Of a DNA stretch of 64,000 bases, positions 8,067-16,777 are shown piece after piece. This DNA comes from Flagellimonas amoyensis (lineage in GTDB: Bacteria > Bacteroidota > Bacteroidia > Flavobacteriales > Flavobacteriaceae): NCBI RefSeq assembly GCF_003058265.1, contig NZ_QBUK01000002.1:392972-456971 (forward strand). Direction: 5' to 3'. Numbering within the stretch: the stretch's first letter is position 1; each line of letters begins with the position of its first letter. A program made the position numbers and the translations under genes. Below the pieces are notes generated by a model. It did no database searches. It had not been told where the DNA came from and worked only from the letters and a program-made list of their open reading frames with translations.

Positions 8067-10042
8067 CAATCCCGAAGTTTAAGTCCTCCGTTGGAATAGA
8101 GGAAATCAGCCACCTGGTACCACGAAATGGCCTCATCGAGAAAAGCCCGGTCCGTGGGGATACTTTTCAGACTGTTGTCGGAAGGATCCCAATCATAGAA
8201 ATTGGCATTCTTTTGATCTCCAAGCACCATGACCTGGTTCCCTTTCAACAACCCCAACTTTCTGTAGTTACCGATGAAGGCCCTTTCTTCTTCTGGTGTC
8301 ATCTGTAATACATCCTTTCCAAAAAGGTTGGAGGTATAGTCCCAACCCAATAAGCCGAACAGGGTCGGAAACATATCGATCTGTGAGCAAAGGTTATTGA
8401 TCTTTCCTGTATTTTTTAGAGGCAGGTTATAGATCAATGCGGGTATCTGGTAATTCTGCACATCCAATTCCCACCGGCCGGCACTACTGGCACAATGATC
8501 GGCCATGATCACAAAGACCGTATTGGCGAACCATGGTTTCCCCTTGGCCTTTCGCAGGAACTCCCCGATGGCATAATCCGTATATTTTACCGCCCCGTTC
8601 CGTCCCGTACCGGAGGGAATGTCTATTTTCCCTTCAGGGTAGGTATAGGGTTTGTGATTGGAAGTGGTCATCACAAAATCAAAAAAAGGCTGCCCTGCAC
8701 CGTAGGCCCGGTCCGCTTCTTTCAAAACTTTGTTGTAGATGTCCTCGTCACAAACACCCCATGCATTTTCAAAGGTGACCTCGTCATCATCGATATTGGT
8801 CCTTTTGGTCAGGATGCTCTTATCCATTAAAAATCCACGGCCACGGTCCACAATGTTGAAACCATTGCCCCCAAAAAAGGAGTTCATATTATCAAAATAA
8901 CCGTCCCCTCCATAGAAAAAGTTCCGTTCATACCCTTTTTGTTCGAACACCTCCCCGATGGTGAACAACCCTGCATTGTCCACCCGTTTGACAATACTTC
9001 TCCCCGGTGTAGGGGGAATGCTCAAGGTGATGGCCTCCATGCCCCTTACGGTGCGTGTACCCGTGGCATACAGTTGGGTAAAGAAGAGGCTTTCCCCTGC
9101 CAAGGAATCCAGATTTGGGGTCAGATCCAGTTCGTTCCCGAACGATTTCAGGAACTTTCCACTAAGGCTTTCCACACAGATAAAGACCACATTGGGCCTG
9201 ACGTCCAACACAATACTGTCCGTGGGTGTTACGGTCCGAAGGATTTCATCCGCATCAGGGTGCACAAAAGTTGTCCCCTCCATGGCCAGTTCACTTTTCA
9301 CACGGGCAAAGGCCTCTTTATCTTCAACGGTCATATAGAAATCCGGGAACGAAAGTTCATTGTTCCGAAAGGCCGCAAAAAAGGAATAGATACCCGCTTT
9401 GGAAATTTCGTTGTTATAGCGATTGCTTGACCATTCCGCCTGTTCATTGGTCAATAAAAATACCGAGAGCACCAAGACAACCAACCATGGTACAGCGGAT
9501 AAGGACCGTTGTGCGAAATGGGTGCCGGTGGAAAAGGTCCTTTGAAAGACCCCAAACCTGAACAACAACCAAAAGGTCACCGCCACCAGTCCCAGAAGGG
9601 TCCCGATCAGCAAGGGCAAGGGATAGGATTCATTGATGTTCTGCACGACCTCATAGGTATAGATCAAATAATCCACTGCTATAAAATTGTACCTTCTATG
9701 GAACTCATCCCAAAAGGTAAATTCCCCCAGAAACGAAAAATATAGGATAAAGATGCCCAAAAAGAACCCAAAGAAGGTCAGGACGCGATCCAAGAGGGAA
9801 CCGGACCATTTGGAGGGCACCAACACAAGATAGACCAGATAGGGGATCACAAAAAAGGATAGTGTCGCCAAGTCAAACACAAAACCGACCACAAACGTCC
9901 AAACAAGGGACAAGGGACCGGAATCGGTCTCCTGAAAGTCCCAAACCAACAATATGCCCCGAACCACAAGGGAAATGGACAAAAAAATAAGAACGAAAGC
10001 CCTCAACAATGCATACCGGGCCGGAAAGATTTTGGTCAACAT
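8066..10042 (-). CDS. LtaS-type sulfatase-fold transferase (alkaline phosphatase superfamily)
   Basis: Membrane-anchored enzyme of the lipoteichoic acid synthase/OpgB family, 658 residues. Five membrane helices in the first 200 or so residues are followed by a periplasmic sulfatase domain starting at NVVFICVES (about 288). The family nucleophile Thr is in ATGTRTVRG near residue 330; metal-binding DHCASS is near 510 and FGGNGFNIVDRG lies in the core. In Gram-negative bacteria such enzymes transfer phosphoglycerol or phosphoethanolamine from phospholipids to glycans or lipids; the acceptor here is unknown. A two-repeat regulator box lies 31-51 bp upstream of the ATG. Coupled to the lipid kinase gene downstream. 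Confidence 0.85.
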   Translation of the reverse strand: MLTKIFPARYALLRAFVLIFLSISLVVRGILLVWDFQETDSGPLSLVWTFVVGFVFDLATLSFFVIPYLVYLVLVPSKWSGSLLDRVLTFFGFFLGIFILYFSFLGEFTFWDEFHRRYNFIAVDYLIYTYEVVQNINESYPLPLLIGTLLGLVAVTFWLLFRFGVFQRTFSTGTHFAQRSLSAVPWLVVLVLSVFLLTNEQAEWSSNRYNNEISKAGIYSFFAAFRNNELSFPDFYMTVEDKEAFARVKSELAMEGTTFVHPDADEILRTVTPTDSIVLDVRPNVVFICVESLSGKFLKSFGNELDLTPNLDSLAGESLFFTQLYATGTRTVRGMEAITLSIPPTPGRSIVKRVDNAGLFTIGEVFEQKGYERNFFYGGDGYFDNMNSFFGGNGFNIVDRGRGFLMDKSILTKRTNIDDDEVTFENAWGVCDEDIYNKVLKEADRAYGAGQPFFDFVMTTSNHKPYTYPEGKIDIPSGTGRNGAVKYTDYAIGEFLRKAKGKPWFANTVFVIMADHCASSAGRWELDVQNYQIPALIYNLPLKNTGKINNLCSQIDMFPTLFGLLGWDYTSNLFGKDVLQMTPEEERAFIGNYRKLGLLKGNQVMVLGDQKNANFYDWDPSDNSLKSIPTDRAFLDEAISWYQVADFLYSNGGLKLRD

Positions 10043-10072
10043 GGTACTTTTTGAAAATCGAAGGTAGGATCC

Positions 10073-10093
10073 AATTCTTAAGGAAATTTAAAG
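10073..10093 (-). promoter_or_regulatory. Regulator box b (LtaS-like gene promoter)
   Basis: Plus strand reads AATTCTTAAG, GA, AATTTAAAG. It is a direct-repeat pair with 11-bp period, 31 bp upstream of the LtaS-type gene, nearly identical to box d in front of the TonB receptor. Confidence 0.6.
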
Positions 10094-10115
10094 TTACCCC
10101 TTTGTAAATTTTAGG

Positions 10116-10634
10116 TTAATCCCCTACCAAAATCCTAGAAGTAAAGCGATAGTCATCGAAGGGAATGATCTGGCTTTGGCCATCCTCAAAAAAATCGACC
10201 CCAAAAAGGCTTCCGTGGTCCACAAGTTCAAAGATGTACTCTGCCGAATTTCCCCGGTTCCGCTCATAGACCTCATATACGTCACCTTCAGGATAGGCGT
10301 TTTTGACCCTATCCATCAGCTGCTTGGGAACTTCTTCCCAATGCAGCTCCAGCTCAAAATATTCCAACAGGCCATCCAAAGTATAGCTCGCACTCATATA
10401 GTCGAATTTTTCCATATAAAAATTTACCTGCCAATGGCCATCAGGAGTATAACGCCATTTGACATCCCTTGCATTCAAGAACTTGGAGGTAAAGGCCCTA
10501 TCGATGGTATCAGGTACTTTTCTGGTACAGGCCACTGCCAGCAGCAGCAAACATCCCAGAAGCCTTCCCGAACTCAAATTCACTTGGTCAAGCCAACGCT
10601 TACCTCTTGCCCCTGTAATCCATAAAATCCTCAT
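10116..10634 (-). CDS. PepSY-like lipoprotein
   Basis: Periplasmic or outer-membrane lipoprotein of 172 residues with a hydrophobic segment ending in LLLAVAC (lipobox Cys near 36). The rest resembles the Bacteroidetes PepSY-like/DUF2874 fold: FLNARDVKWRY, WQVNFY, a YTLDG turn, VPKQLMDRVKNAYP and a final EYIFELV. Proteins of this kind often sit beside two-component systems and outer-membrane proteins, but no enzymatic role is known to me. The N-terminus before the hydrophobic segment is long and basic; no better ATG exists in frame. It is separated from the next PepSY-like gene by a terminator at 10729-10755. Confidence 0.65.
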   Translation of the reverse strand: MRILWITGARGKRWLDQVNLSSGRLLGCLLLLAVACTRKVPDTIDRAFTSKFLNARDVKWRYTPDGHWQVNFYMEKFDYMSASYTLDGLLEYFELELHWEEVPKQLMDRVKNAYPEGDVYEVYERNRGNSAEYIFELVDHGSLFGVDFFEDGQSQIIPFDDYRFTSRILVGD

Positions 10635-10728
10635 TCCTTACATTTTATAAAATTGAATCTTCCACTCCATGGTCTTCAAGGTATTTTAGGAAAACCCACA
10701 GTACCCATGGGATTCCACTAGTTGAAAA

Positions 10729-10755
10729 AGGTCGGGAAGCATGAACTCCCGACCT
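10729..10755 (-). terminator. Rho-independent terminator after the PepSY-like gene
   Basis: Inverted repeat AGGTCGGGA / TCCCGACCT with a 9-base loop; on the minus strand the stem runs into TTTTTC. It lies 35 bp past the stop of the 10790-11263 gene. Confidence 0.8.
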
Positions 10756-10789
10756 CCATCAAAAACCAACTCAAACTCAAACCTAAACT

Positions 10790-11263
10790 TTAGTCTTTAT
10801 CCTTTTCCCCTTCTTCATCGACGACCTGTTTATGGATCAATTTTCCATGGACATCGATACTTACTTCCAGTTCTTGTTCGTCTTTTTCCACTTCAATTTC
10901 ATAGGTCAGGCCATCAACGGTCTCGGAAATTTCCGCCTCTTCGATTTCATACCCGGGCAACTCATTGTCCAAGGTAGCCCTGACGGCGTCTGGAATATCC
11001 TTTTGTTCAATTTCATGTTCCGTCTCCTTCCAAGTCCCATCTTCCAGGAAATTCGCTGAATATTCCATACCGTCCATTTTGAATTCAGCTTCCCATTCAG
11101 CATCCAATTCCTTGTCCCATTTCACTTTCTTCACTTGGGGAAACTTTTTGACAAAGGCTGCCTTTACCCGAAGGGGCACGGAACGGTTACTTGCAAAGGC
11201 AAAGAGTGCAAGTCCCAAAAGGGCAGCGAGGGGTAATCCGATAATAATTTTTTTGTTCTTCAT
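10790..11263 (-). CDS. PepSY-like periplasmic protein
   Basis: Exported protein of 157 residues from the ATG at 11263 (MKNKKIIIG), with a signal peptide or anchor at about 4-22 ending in FAFAS. It contains two tandem PepSY-like units: VKAAFVKKFPQVKKVKWDKE...AEFKMDGMEYSANFLEDG and DAVRATLDNELPGYEIEEAE...YEIEV. It is very acidic (many Glu/Asp). Three regulator half sites precede it (11301-11332). Bacteroidetes pairs of PepSY-like proteins next to a two-component system are common; a role as sensor accessory or folding inhibitor is only a guess. Confidence 0.75.
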   Translation of the reverse strand: MKNKKIIIGLPLAALLGLALFAFASNRSVPLRVKAAFVKKFPQVKKVKWDKELDAEWEAEFKMDGMEYSANFLEDGTWKETEHEIEQKDIPDAVRATLDNELPGYEIEEAEISETVDGLTYEIEVEKDEQELEVSIDVHGKLIHKQVVDEEGEKDKD

Positions 11264-11300
11264 GGTTCCAATTTTTATATCTGACTTAAAACTACAATCC

Positions 11301-11332
11301 AATTCTAAAGTTGGTTTAAAGCAAATCTAAAG
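11301..11332 (-). promoter_or_regulatory. Regulator box c (triple repeat, PepSY-like gene promoter)
   Basis: Three half sites at 11-bp steps: AATTCTAAAG at 11301, GGTTTAAAG at 11313, AAATCTAAAG at 11323. This is the only one of the five boxes with three copies. It lies 38 bp upstream of the PepSY-like gene. Confidence 0.6.
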
Positions 11333-11360
11333 ATGGCCCCATCGCCATTCATTTACCTCC

Positions 11361-13778
11361 CTATATCTTATACCGAAGTCCCAATCTGAAAATCTGGGTC
11401 TCGAAATAGTTTTGGTACAGGGCCGTAAATCCTTGGTCCGTTACTTCTTGGCGGATTCCGAACCGATTGAAGATATCGGTGGCGGAGAAGATCAGTTCCG
11501 CCTTTTTGTCCCAAAAACTCTTTTTGAGGCCTAGGTCCACTGAAGATCTTGAGAGTTCCTTGCCTTGTGGAATATTCTTGTCCGAATAATAGATCCCTGT
11601 CAATTGGATGGCCAGATCATGTTCCAACAAAAACTCCGCATTCAACTTGGCATTCCAGGCATCCGCTGTGGATTGCTCCACCGTAAAAGTCCTTTCGTAG
11701 GGGAATAGCAAAGTTCCCTGATAGGCATCAATGGCATTTGAGTACCAATTAAAAGTACCCGATACCTTTACCTTGTCGGAAATATCCTGGGCCAACAACA
11801 GCTCGACCCCTGTGTTGGTGGCACTTCCCGTGTTCTGGTAAATGCGGTTGACTATGTCATAGTCCGGATTGGAAGCATCGATGCTGTAGACCCTCATATA
11901 CTGGTCCTTGATCATCCTGTGGTACACTGCCGTAAAAATGGATCCTGTGGACCAGCTATATTTATGGGCCAACTCAAGGGCATTGGTGAACTGTGGCCGC
12001 AAATAGGGATTGCCCACTTTGAGCAGTTCGGGATCGTCGTACTTTGGAAAAATTCGGAGTTCCGGTTCCCCCGGACGGTCGATCCTGCGGTTGTAGAAAA
12101 CCGACAATTTGTTGTGCCCCCCCAATTTATAGGTAAACCGTGCACTGGGGAACAGTTCGAAATAATCGTATTTGTCATTATTGGGATAATAACTATTGAC
12201 TGGGTCCAGGTCGTAGAAAACATCGGTCTGTTCGGCACGGAGCCCCGTCTCGATATCGAACGTTTCCTTTTCAAGGACATAGTTGGCGTACCCGGCATAA
12301 AGGTTCTCCCCCCAATCCGAAAAACTGCCCAGACCGGGATAGATGATGGACTGGTTCCCCGGTGTGATGGTATAGTCCACGGGCAATCGTCTTATCCGCA
12401 GTTTGGCCCCCAGTTCCATCCGGCCCGACCGTAAAGGCCTCACATAGTCCGTGGATATACTGGTGGTGTTCTCAATTGCCCTGATATTGGTTTTGTCCGT
12501 ACCGATGCGCACCGCAGAACTATCGTTCAGGGAATAGGTCTCATCCTCCAACCCCTGGGTATATTGGGCGCTGGCACTGAGGGTATGTCCCGGTTGTGCA
12601 AAGGAATGCCTATAGTTCACCGTGGCGTTGATGAAACGGGTGACCTCCTCTTCCTGCCAACTATAAAATCGGTTCCGTTGGTTGGCATCCATATCCATAA
12701 AGGCCACTTGGGCGGTATCAATATGTTTTTCGCGATCATATAGACCGGAAAAGGTTAAACTGTTGTGGTCATCCAAATCATAATCGACCCCTCCGTTGAT
12801 GATGGATCGAAACTGTCTCCGGTTTTCGGGCACCTGGGAAAGTATATTACGGCCGTCATCATAATTCCTCGTGGTGAATTCATTGTTCGGTAGGGCTTCC
12901 TGAAGAATAAATTCCGATTGCAGGAAATAATTCAGTTTTCCTTTTTTATAGTTGAGATTGAGGCTCGGGATCAATTTGGGATTGACCGAGTAGCTGCCCA
13001 GATCCGTTGGGGTATCGGCCCGTCGTTTGCCCAGGGCACCGAGACCAAACGATAACCCCACGTCCCCGTTGAGCCCGGCCTGTCGTTCCTTTTTATAGAT
13101 AATGTTCACGATACCCGCAAACCCATTGGCATCATATTTTGCCGAAGGGTTGTTGATGATCTCGATCTTTTCAATGTTGGACGCGGGGATATTTGCCAGC
13201 CCTTTTTGGTTCCCAAACCCCGTAAGGCTGCTCTGTTTCCCATCGATAAGGACCACCACCTTGTCACTGCCCCTGAGGACGACCTTCCCCTCTTGGTCAA
13301 AGGTGACCCCTGGCAGGGTTTTCATGGCATCCATGACCGACCCTCCTGATTGGGCTATATTATCCTCAAGGTTAAAGGTCTTTGTGTTGAGATCGGCATT
13401 GGTGGTGGCCTGTTGGCCCACTACCTCCACTTCTCCCAAACTTTGGGCACTGGGCAGCAATTCCACTTTACCTAGGTCGAACACGTTGTTCAATCCCCCT
13501 GCTACTACGGTCCGCTCCGAGGTGGCAAATCCGATAAAGGAAAAATAGAGTGCATATTCCCCCAATACCACGCCATCGATGGTAAACCTCCCCTGTTCAT
13601 CACTGATCGCCCCGGTCACCAGGGCATTGGTATCCAATTCGTGTACGGCCACATTGGCAAAGGCCAAGGGTTCCTTGGATTCGGCATCCAAGATCTGACC
13701 GGAAATGGTAATGGTCTCTTGGGAAAACAAGGGGCAAGAAAAGATAAAGGAAAATAACAGGGCATATATGCTTCGCAT
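11361..13778 (-). CDS. TonB-type outer-membrane receptor with N-terminal carboxypeptidase-regulatory domain
   Basis: Outer-membrane beta-barrel of 805 residues. Signal peptide at 1-19, a carboxypeptidase-D regulatory-like beta-sandwich (GQILDAESKEPLAFANVAV, about 26-110), a plug domain (VMDAMKTLPGVTFDQEGKV, about 145-230), then an outer-membrane beta-barrel of the Bacteroidetes type ending in FRLGLRYKI. No SusD partner follows, so it does not look like a polysaccharide locus. It lies between the PepSY-like genes and the two-component system, with a regulator box 38-58 bp upstream, so it is likely a target of that system. Ligand unknown. Confidence 0.88.
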   Translation of the reverse strand: MRSIYALLFSFIFSCPLFSQETITISGQILDAESKEPLAFANVAVHELDTNALVTGAISDEQGRFTIDGVVLGEYALYFSFIGFATSERTVVAGGLNNVFDLGKVELLPSAQSLGEVEVVGQQATTNADLNTKTFNLEDNIAQSGGSVMDAMKTLPGVTFDQEGKVVLRGSDKVVVLIDGKQSSLTGFGNQKGLANIPASNIEKIEIINNPSAKYDANGFAGIVNIIYKKERQAGLNGDVGLSFGLGALGKRRADTPTDLGSYSVNPKLIPSLNLNYKKGKLNYFLQSEFILQEALPNNEFTTRNYDDGRNILSQVPENRRQFRSIINGGVDYDLDDHNSLTFSGLYDREKHIDTAQVAFMDMDANQRNRFYSWQEEEVTRFINATVNYRHSFAQPGHTLSASAQYTQGLEDETYSLNDSSAVRIGTDKTNIRAIENTTSISTDYVRPLRSGRMELGAKLRIRRLPVDYTITPGNQSIIYPGLGSFSDWGENLYAGYANYVLEKETFDIETGLRAEQTDVFYDLDPVNSYYPNNDKYDYFELFPSARFTYKLGGHNKLSVFYNRRIDRPGEPELRIFPKYDDPELLKVGNPYLRPQFTNALELAHKYSWSTGSIFTAVYHRMIKDQYMRVYSIDASNPDYDIVNRIYQNTGSATNTGVELLLAQDISDKVKVSGTFNWYSNAIDAYQGTLLFPYERTFTVEQSTADAWNAKLNAEFLLEHDLAIQLTGIYYSDKNIPQGKELSRSSVDLGLKKSFWDKKAELIFSATDIFNRFGIRQEVTDQGFTALYQNYFETQIFRLGLRYKI

Positions 13779-13815
13779 GGAAAACGTTTTAAGTTAAATG
13801 CCAAATCTAGGATCG

Positions 13816-13836
13816 AAACCTTAAGGGAATTTAAAG
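13816..13836 (-). promoter_or_regulatory. Regulator box d (TonB receptor promoter)
   Basis: Plus strand reads AAACCTTAAG, GG, AATTTAAAG, 38 bp upstream of the receptor start. It differs from box b at only a few positions. Confidence 0.6.
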
Positions 13837-13854
13837 TTTTACATTTTCCCTGAT

Positions 13855-15123
13855 TTATTTCTTCCCAAAATGGATGGTGAACATATGCCTGTCCCCTGAA
13901 AATCGATAATCGATCCCAAAACCATAAAGGTCACAGATCCGTTTTACAATGGCCAGGCCGAGCCCAGTTGCCTTGACCCCATCGGACTCCCTATAAAATC
14001 GGTTATAAAGACTGTCGGGGTGTTTCAGGGGTGTTGTACCCGCATTTGAAATGGAAATATCATCCACCGTCGAGCCCACGACAATATCTTGTTGGGCAAT
14101 ATTGTATTTGATGGCATTGGAGACCAAATTGTTACAGAGCACCGATGCGAGATAGGGATCCATGTCCACCTTAATGGGATGCTCGAAATCGACCTTGATC
14201 GCATTGTTGGAAATCTCACAAAAGTCCTGGACCGTTTCCGCCATGAGCCTCGTGATATCCAATTGCTCGACGTTGGCGAACTGGTTGTTCTCGATCTTGG
14301 TCAACAAGGTCAAGCGCTTGGTCATTTGGGAGAGTCGTTGTATATCCCTTTGGATGGAGGTGAGTTGTTCGAACTGCTGGTCGTCCAATGGTTCCTCCAT
14401 ATTGATCACATTCTCAATCTTCGCCTGAATAATGGCCAAAGGGGTCTGCATCTCATGGGATACATCCTCCGTATATTGTTTCAGGTTCCGATAATCCGAA
14501 CGGACCTTATTAGTCAAGAGCTTGATCTCTGTATTCAATTCAGAGAACTCCAGAATTTCACTGTCCATCAGGGCGATGGGAGCATCGGAGCTAAGCGAAA
14601 ACCGTTTCATTTGCTCCAGGTTGTGGAAAAAAGGGGTCCACAGTTTTTGGTTCCTCGAACGATTCACATAAAACAGGAACAGGAACACTAAAAGAATGAT
14701 CACCAAATAGGAAATGACCACGGCGATCAGGATGTTCTCCGATTCCACCACGAGTGCGCGAACCGTGATCCTATAATTTTCACCATTGATGGCGGAGAAG
14801 GTGGACAGTTCCCTGAACTCCTCCATTTCATCTTGAGAGGGATCATAGATGATGGTATCCTTTAGCACCTCCTTGCCCAACCGGGATACCGTTTGGATCT
14901 CGACGACCGGGGACAATTGAAAAGGCTCCGGATTTTCGATCAGGGAACTTTCGATCCGTGCCTCTGTCGAACGGAGCTCTTCCTCCACTTCAGACTGGAG
15001 CAGGTTCCTCAAATAAAAATAAAGGGCCACCGTACTGACCAACATCAACAGGGCACTGATCCCCAAAAAAGTTTTGGAGGTCTTTCGGATCAATCGTATT
15101 TTTTTCAAGGTATCCACGATCAC
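13855..15123 (-). CDS. Sensor histidine kinase
   Basis: Inner-membrane sensor kinase of 422 residues, partner of the response regulator upstream. Two membrane helices (about 18-36 and 140-162) enclose a periplasmic domain of about 100 residues. The dimerisation/phosphoacceptor motif DVSHEMQTPLA has its His near residue 223; the ATP-binding domain shows NLVSNAIKYN (N box) and GLGLAIVKRI (G box). It starts with GTG at 15123, overlapping the regulator's TGA by four bases (GTGA). The stimulus is unknown; the target boxes nearby point to the envelope. Confidence 0.92.
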   Translation of the reverse strand: MIVDTLKKIRLIRKTSKTFLGISALLMLVSTVALYFYLRNLLQSEVEEELRSTEARIESSLIENPEPFQLSPVVEIQTVSRLGKEVLKDTIIYDPSQDEMEEFRELSTFSAINGENYRITVRALVVESENILIAVVISYLVIILLVFLFLFYVNRSRNQKLWTPFFHNLEQMKRFSLSSDAPIALMDSEILEFSELNTEIKLLTNKVRSDYRNLKQYTEDVSHEMQTPLAIIQAKIENVINMEEPLDDQQFEQLTSIQRDIQRLSQMTKRLTLLTKIENNQFANVEQLDITRLMAETVQDFCEISNNAIKVDFEHPIKVDMDPYLASVLCNNLVSNAIKYNIAQQDIVVGSTVDDISISNAGTTPLKHPDSLYNRFYRESDGVKATGLGLAIVKRICDLYGFGIDYRFSGDRHMFTIHFGKK

Positions 15124-15794
15124 TCTTCCACGAACTTATACCCACTTCCGTAGGCCGTTTTGATATACTTTGCCCCGGCTTCGGTCAATTTTTTGCGCAG
15201 GTTGTTGATATGGACATAAATAAAATCAAAATTATCCGCAAGATCACTATGGTCCCCCCATAAATGTTCGGCGATGATCTCTTTGGAAAGCACCCGTCCC
15301 TTATTGGTAACAAAAAAAAGCAAGAGATCGAATTCCTTACGGGTCAAGGAAAGTGCTTGCTCATTGACATAAGCGGTCCTAGAGCGCGTATCAATGGAAA
15401 TCTCGTGGAACTCCAAACGGTCATTGCCCCCAAACTTGCCCCTTCTCAAAACCGCCTTTATCCTCGAATTGAGTTCGGCCAAATGAAAGGGTTTGGTCAA
15501 ATAGTCATCGGCACCCAGATCCAATCCTTCCAGTTTATCGTCCAAGGAATTGTTGGCGGAGATGATGATGGTCGGGGTTTCCGAACGGTTGCGCTTCAAC
15601 AGTTTTAGGATATCCAATCCACTACCGGTGATCAGGTTGATGTCCAGGACCAACAGATCGTATTCATAGAGGTCGATCTTATAGAGGGCCTCGTGGTAGT
15701 CTGAAGCCATTTCACAGACATTGCCATCCCTTTCCAAATAAGTGGCAATGGATTTCTGGAGTTCTGTCTCGTCTTCTGCAATAAGGATCTTCAT
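15120..15794 (-). CDS. OmpR-family response regulator
   Basis: Two-domain regulator of 224 residues. Receiver domain: acidic pair ED at 7-8, phospho-acceptor D51 in LLVLDINL, and K in LTKPF near 101. C-terminal winged helix (about 128-224) with LTRKEFDLLLFF and the NNLRKKL recognition-helix region. OmpR-family proteins bind direct repeats with about 10-11 bp spacing, which is the form of the five boxes found upstream of this gene and its neighbours. The gene also has a 20-bp palindrome across its start codon, so it is probably autoregulated. Confidence 0.93.
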   Translation of the reverse strand: MKILIAEDETELQKSIATYLERDGNVCEMASDYHEALYKIDLYEYDLLVLDINLITGSGLDILKLLKRNRSETPTIIISANNSLDDKLEGLDLGADDYLTKPFHLAELNSRIKAVLRRGKFGGNDRLEFHEISIDTRSRTAYVNEQALSLTRKEFDLLLFFVTNKGRVLSKEIIAEHLWGDHSDLADNFDFIYVHINNLRKKLTEAGAKYIKTAYGSGYKFVEE

Positions 15795-15812
15795 ACCTTA
15801 AATTTAAGGTAT
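15793..15812. promoter_or_regulatory. Palindrome across the response-regulator start
   Basis: ATACCTTAAA followed by TTTAAGGTAT: a perfect 20-bp palindrome that includes the ATG (15792-15794) in part. It could be an operator or an RNA hairpin that limits translation. Confidence 0.4.
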
Positions 15813-15825
15813 AAAAATAGATTCC

Positions 15826-15846
15826 AAATCTTTAGGAATTCTAAAG
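15826..15846 (-). promoter_or_regulatory. Regulator box e (autoregulatory)
   Basis: Plus strand reads AAATCTTTAG, GA, ATTCTAAAG, 32 bp upstream of the regulator gene. Same layout as boxes a-d. Confidence 0.55.
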
Positions 15847-15982
15847 CCCTTAGAAAGTAACTTAATAATAAAAATTTGAATTAGGCGAGCGGAACGTAGT
15901 GAAGTGCTGCAAGCGTCCCAAAACTTACCAAACTAATACTACTGAGCGAGGCAACTTTATCTATCGATTGGATATATTCTTC

Positions 15983-16552
15983 TCATAGTGTTTGAGAATC
16001 CAAAGGTCTATTGACTTCGAGTTTATATCTTTCCAACCTCCCTTCCGTTATTTCAAGCTTCAGATAACTCTTCCCAAAACTGCTCTTGACCACTTTGACC
16101 TTATCAAGGATATCATTTAAATCTGTTTGAAGTGCGGCTGCCTTTTCCTCCAAATGTTCATATTTGATTCTGGGAACCGTTACCTCGCCCTCATAAACTG
16201 GGTATGGCTTTGGTGGATTCTTCTCGATCATGTCCTTAAGAAAATCATCCCCTTCCTCATCATTGTCCAACTCCTGATTGAACAAAGCCTGCATCATACC
16301 GATGGTGGGAAGTGTCTGGTTCTTTTCAATGTCCCTAATAATGGCAATGACAGCATCCGTCCGTTTCCTATTCTTGATGATCTCTTGACCTATGCTCTTT
16401 TCAAACCGTTCCGATGGTAAAAACCCATGCCACTCAAAAAAATCCATGACCATATCCAAGGTATGGGAATAACTCTTGCCCACCTTTTTAGAAAAGACCT
16501 TAAATCTGGACAAAGTCCTTTTCTTTATCCTAACTGCTCTAAAATCATCCAT
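15983..16552 (-). CDS. BfmA/BtgA-family mobilisation protein
   Basis: 189 residues, not secreted. The N-terminal part (FRAVRIKKRTLSRFKVFSKK, SYSHTLDMVMDFFEWHGF, RTDAVIAIIRDIEK) matches what I remember of the BfmA/BtgA family, small basic proteins of Bacteroidetes mobilisable elements thought to help the relaxosome at oriT. The C-terminal half is a predicted coiled coil (YEHLEEKAAALQTDLNDILDKVK). No relaxase gene is nearby, so it is probably an orphan. It shares strand with the integrase gene 225 bp upstream. The assignment is from pattern memory. Confidence 0.6.
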   Translation of the reverse strand: MDDFRAVRIKKRTLSRFKVFSKKVGKSYSHTLDMVMDFFEWHGFLPSERFEKSIGQEIIKNRKRTDAVIAIIRDIEKNQTLPTIGMMQALFNQELDNDEEGDDFLKDMIEKNPPKPYPVYEGEVTVPRIKYEHLEEKAAALQTDLNDILDKVKVVKSSFGKSYLKLEITEGRLERYKLEVNRPLDSQTL

Positions 16553-16703
16553 ATTTCAAGTTTTAAGGGGTACAATTGTTACAATTCTTTTCAGTGATTA
16601 CAGGAAACCCAAGCATTATTGTAACAATAAATTTTGCAGTTCCTAAAATCAAACATTTCCAAAAACCCTTATAAACAGGGCTTTTCCGAAGGAAAATGAA
16701 TCA

Positions 16704-16759
16704 ATAGCGTCGCTTTAGCGCGCTATCCTCTTGCTATTCCTTCGTCCCGCAAGCGGGAC
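16704..16759 (-). repeat. Inverted repeats downstream of the integrase gene
   Basis: A perfect hairpin GTCCCGC-AA-GCGGGAC lies at 16744-16759, and ATAGCG (16704-16709) pairs with CGCTAT (16721-16726). They start about 19 bp past the integrase stop, without a good U-tract. They could be a terminator remnant or a structural site of the element such as an oriT part. Confidence 0.45.
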
Positions 16760-16777
16760 CGAATAAATACTACCTGA

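Noticed and set aside
15880..15960. Sequence with GCGAGCGGAACG and TAATACTACTGAGCGAGG that looked like an rRNA 3' end or tRNA piece
   Set aside because: It does not fit the 23S 3' end or any cloverleaf that I can fold. It may be the left border of the decayed element, but I have no repeat to support that.
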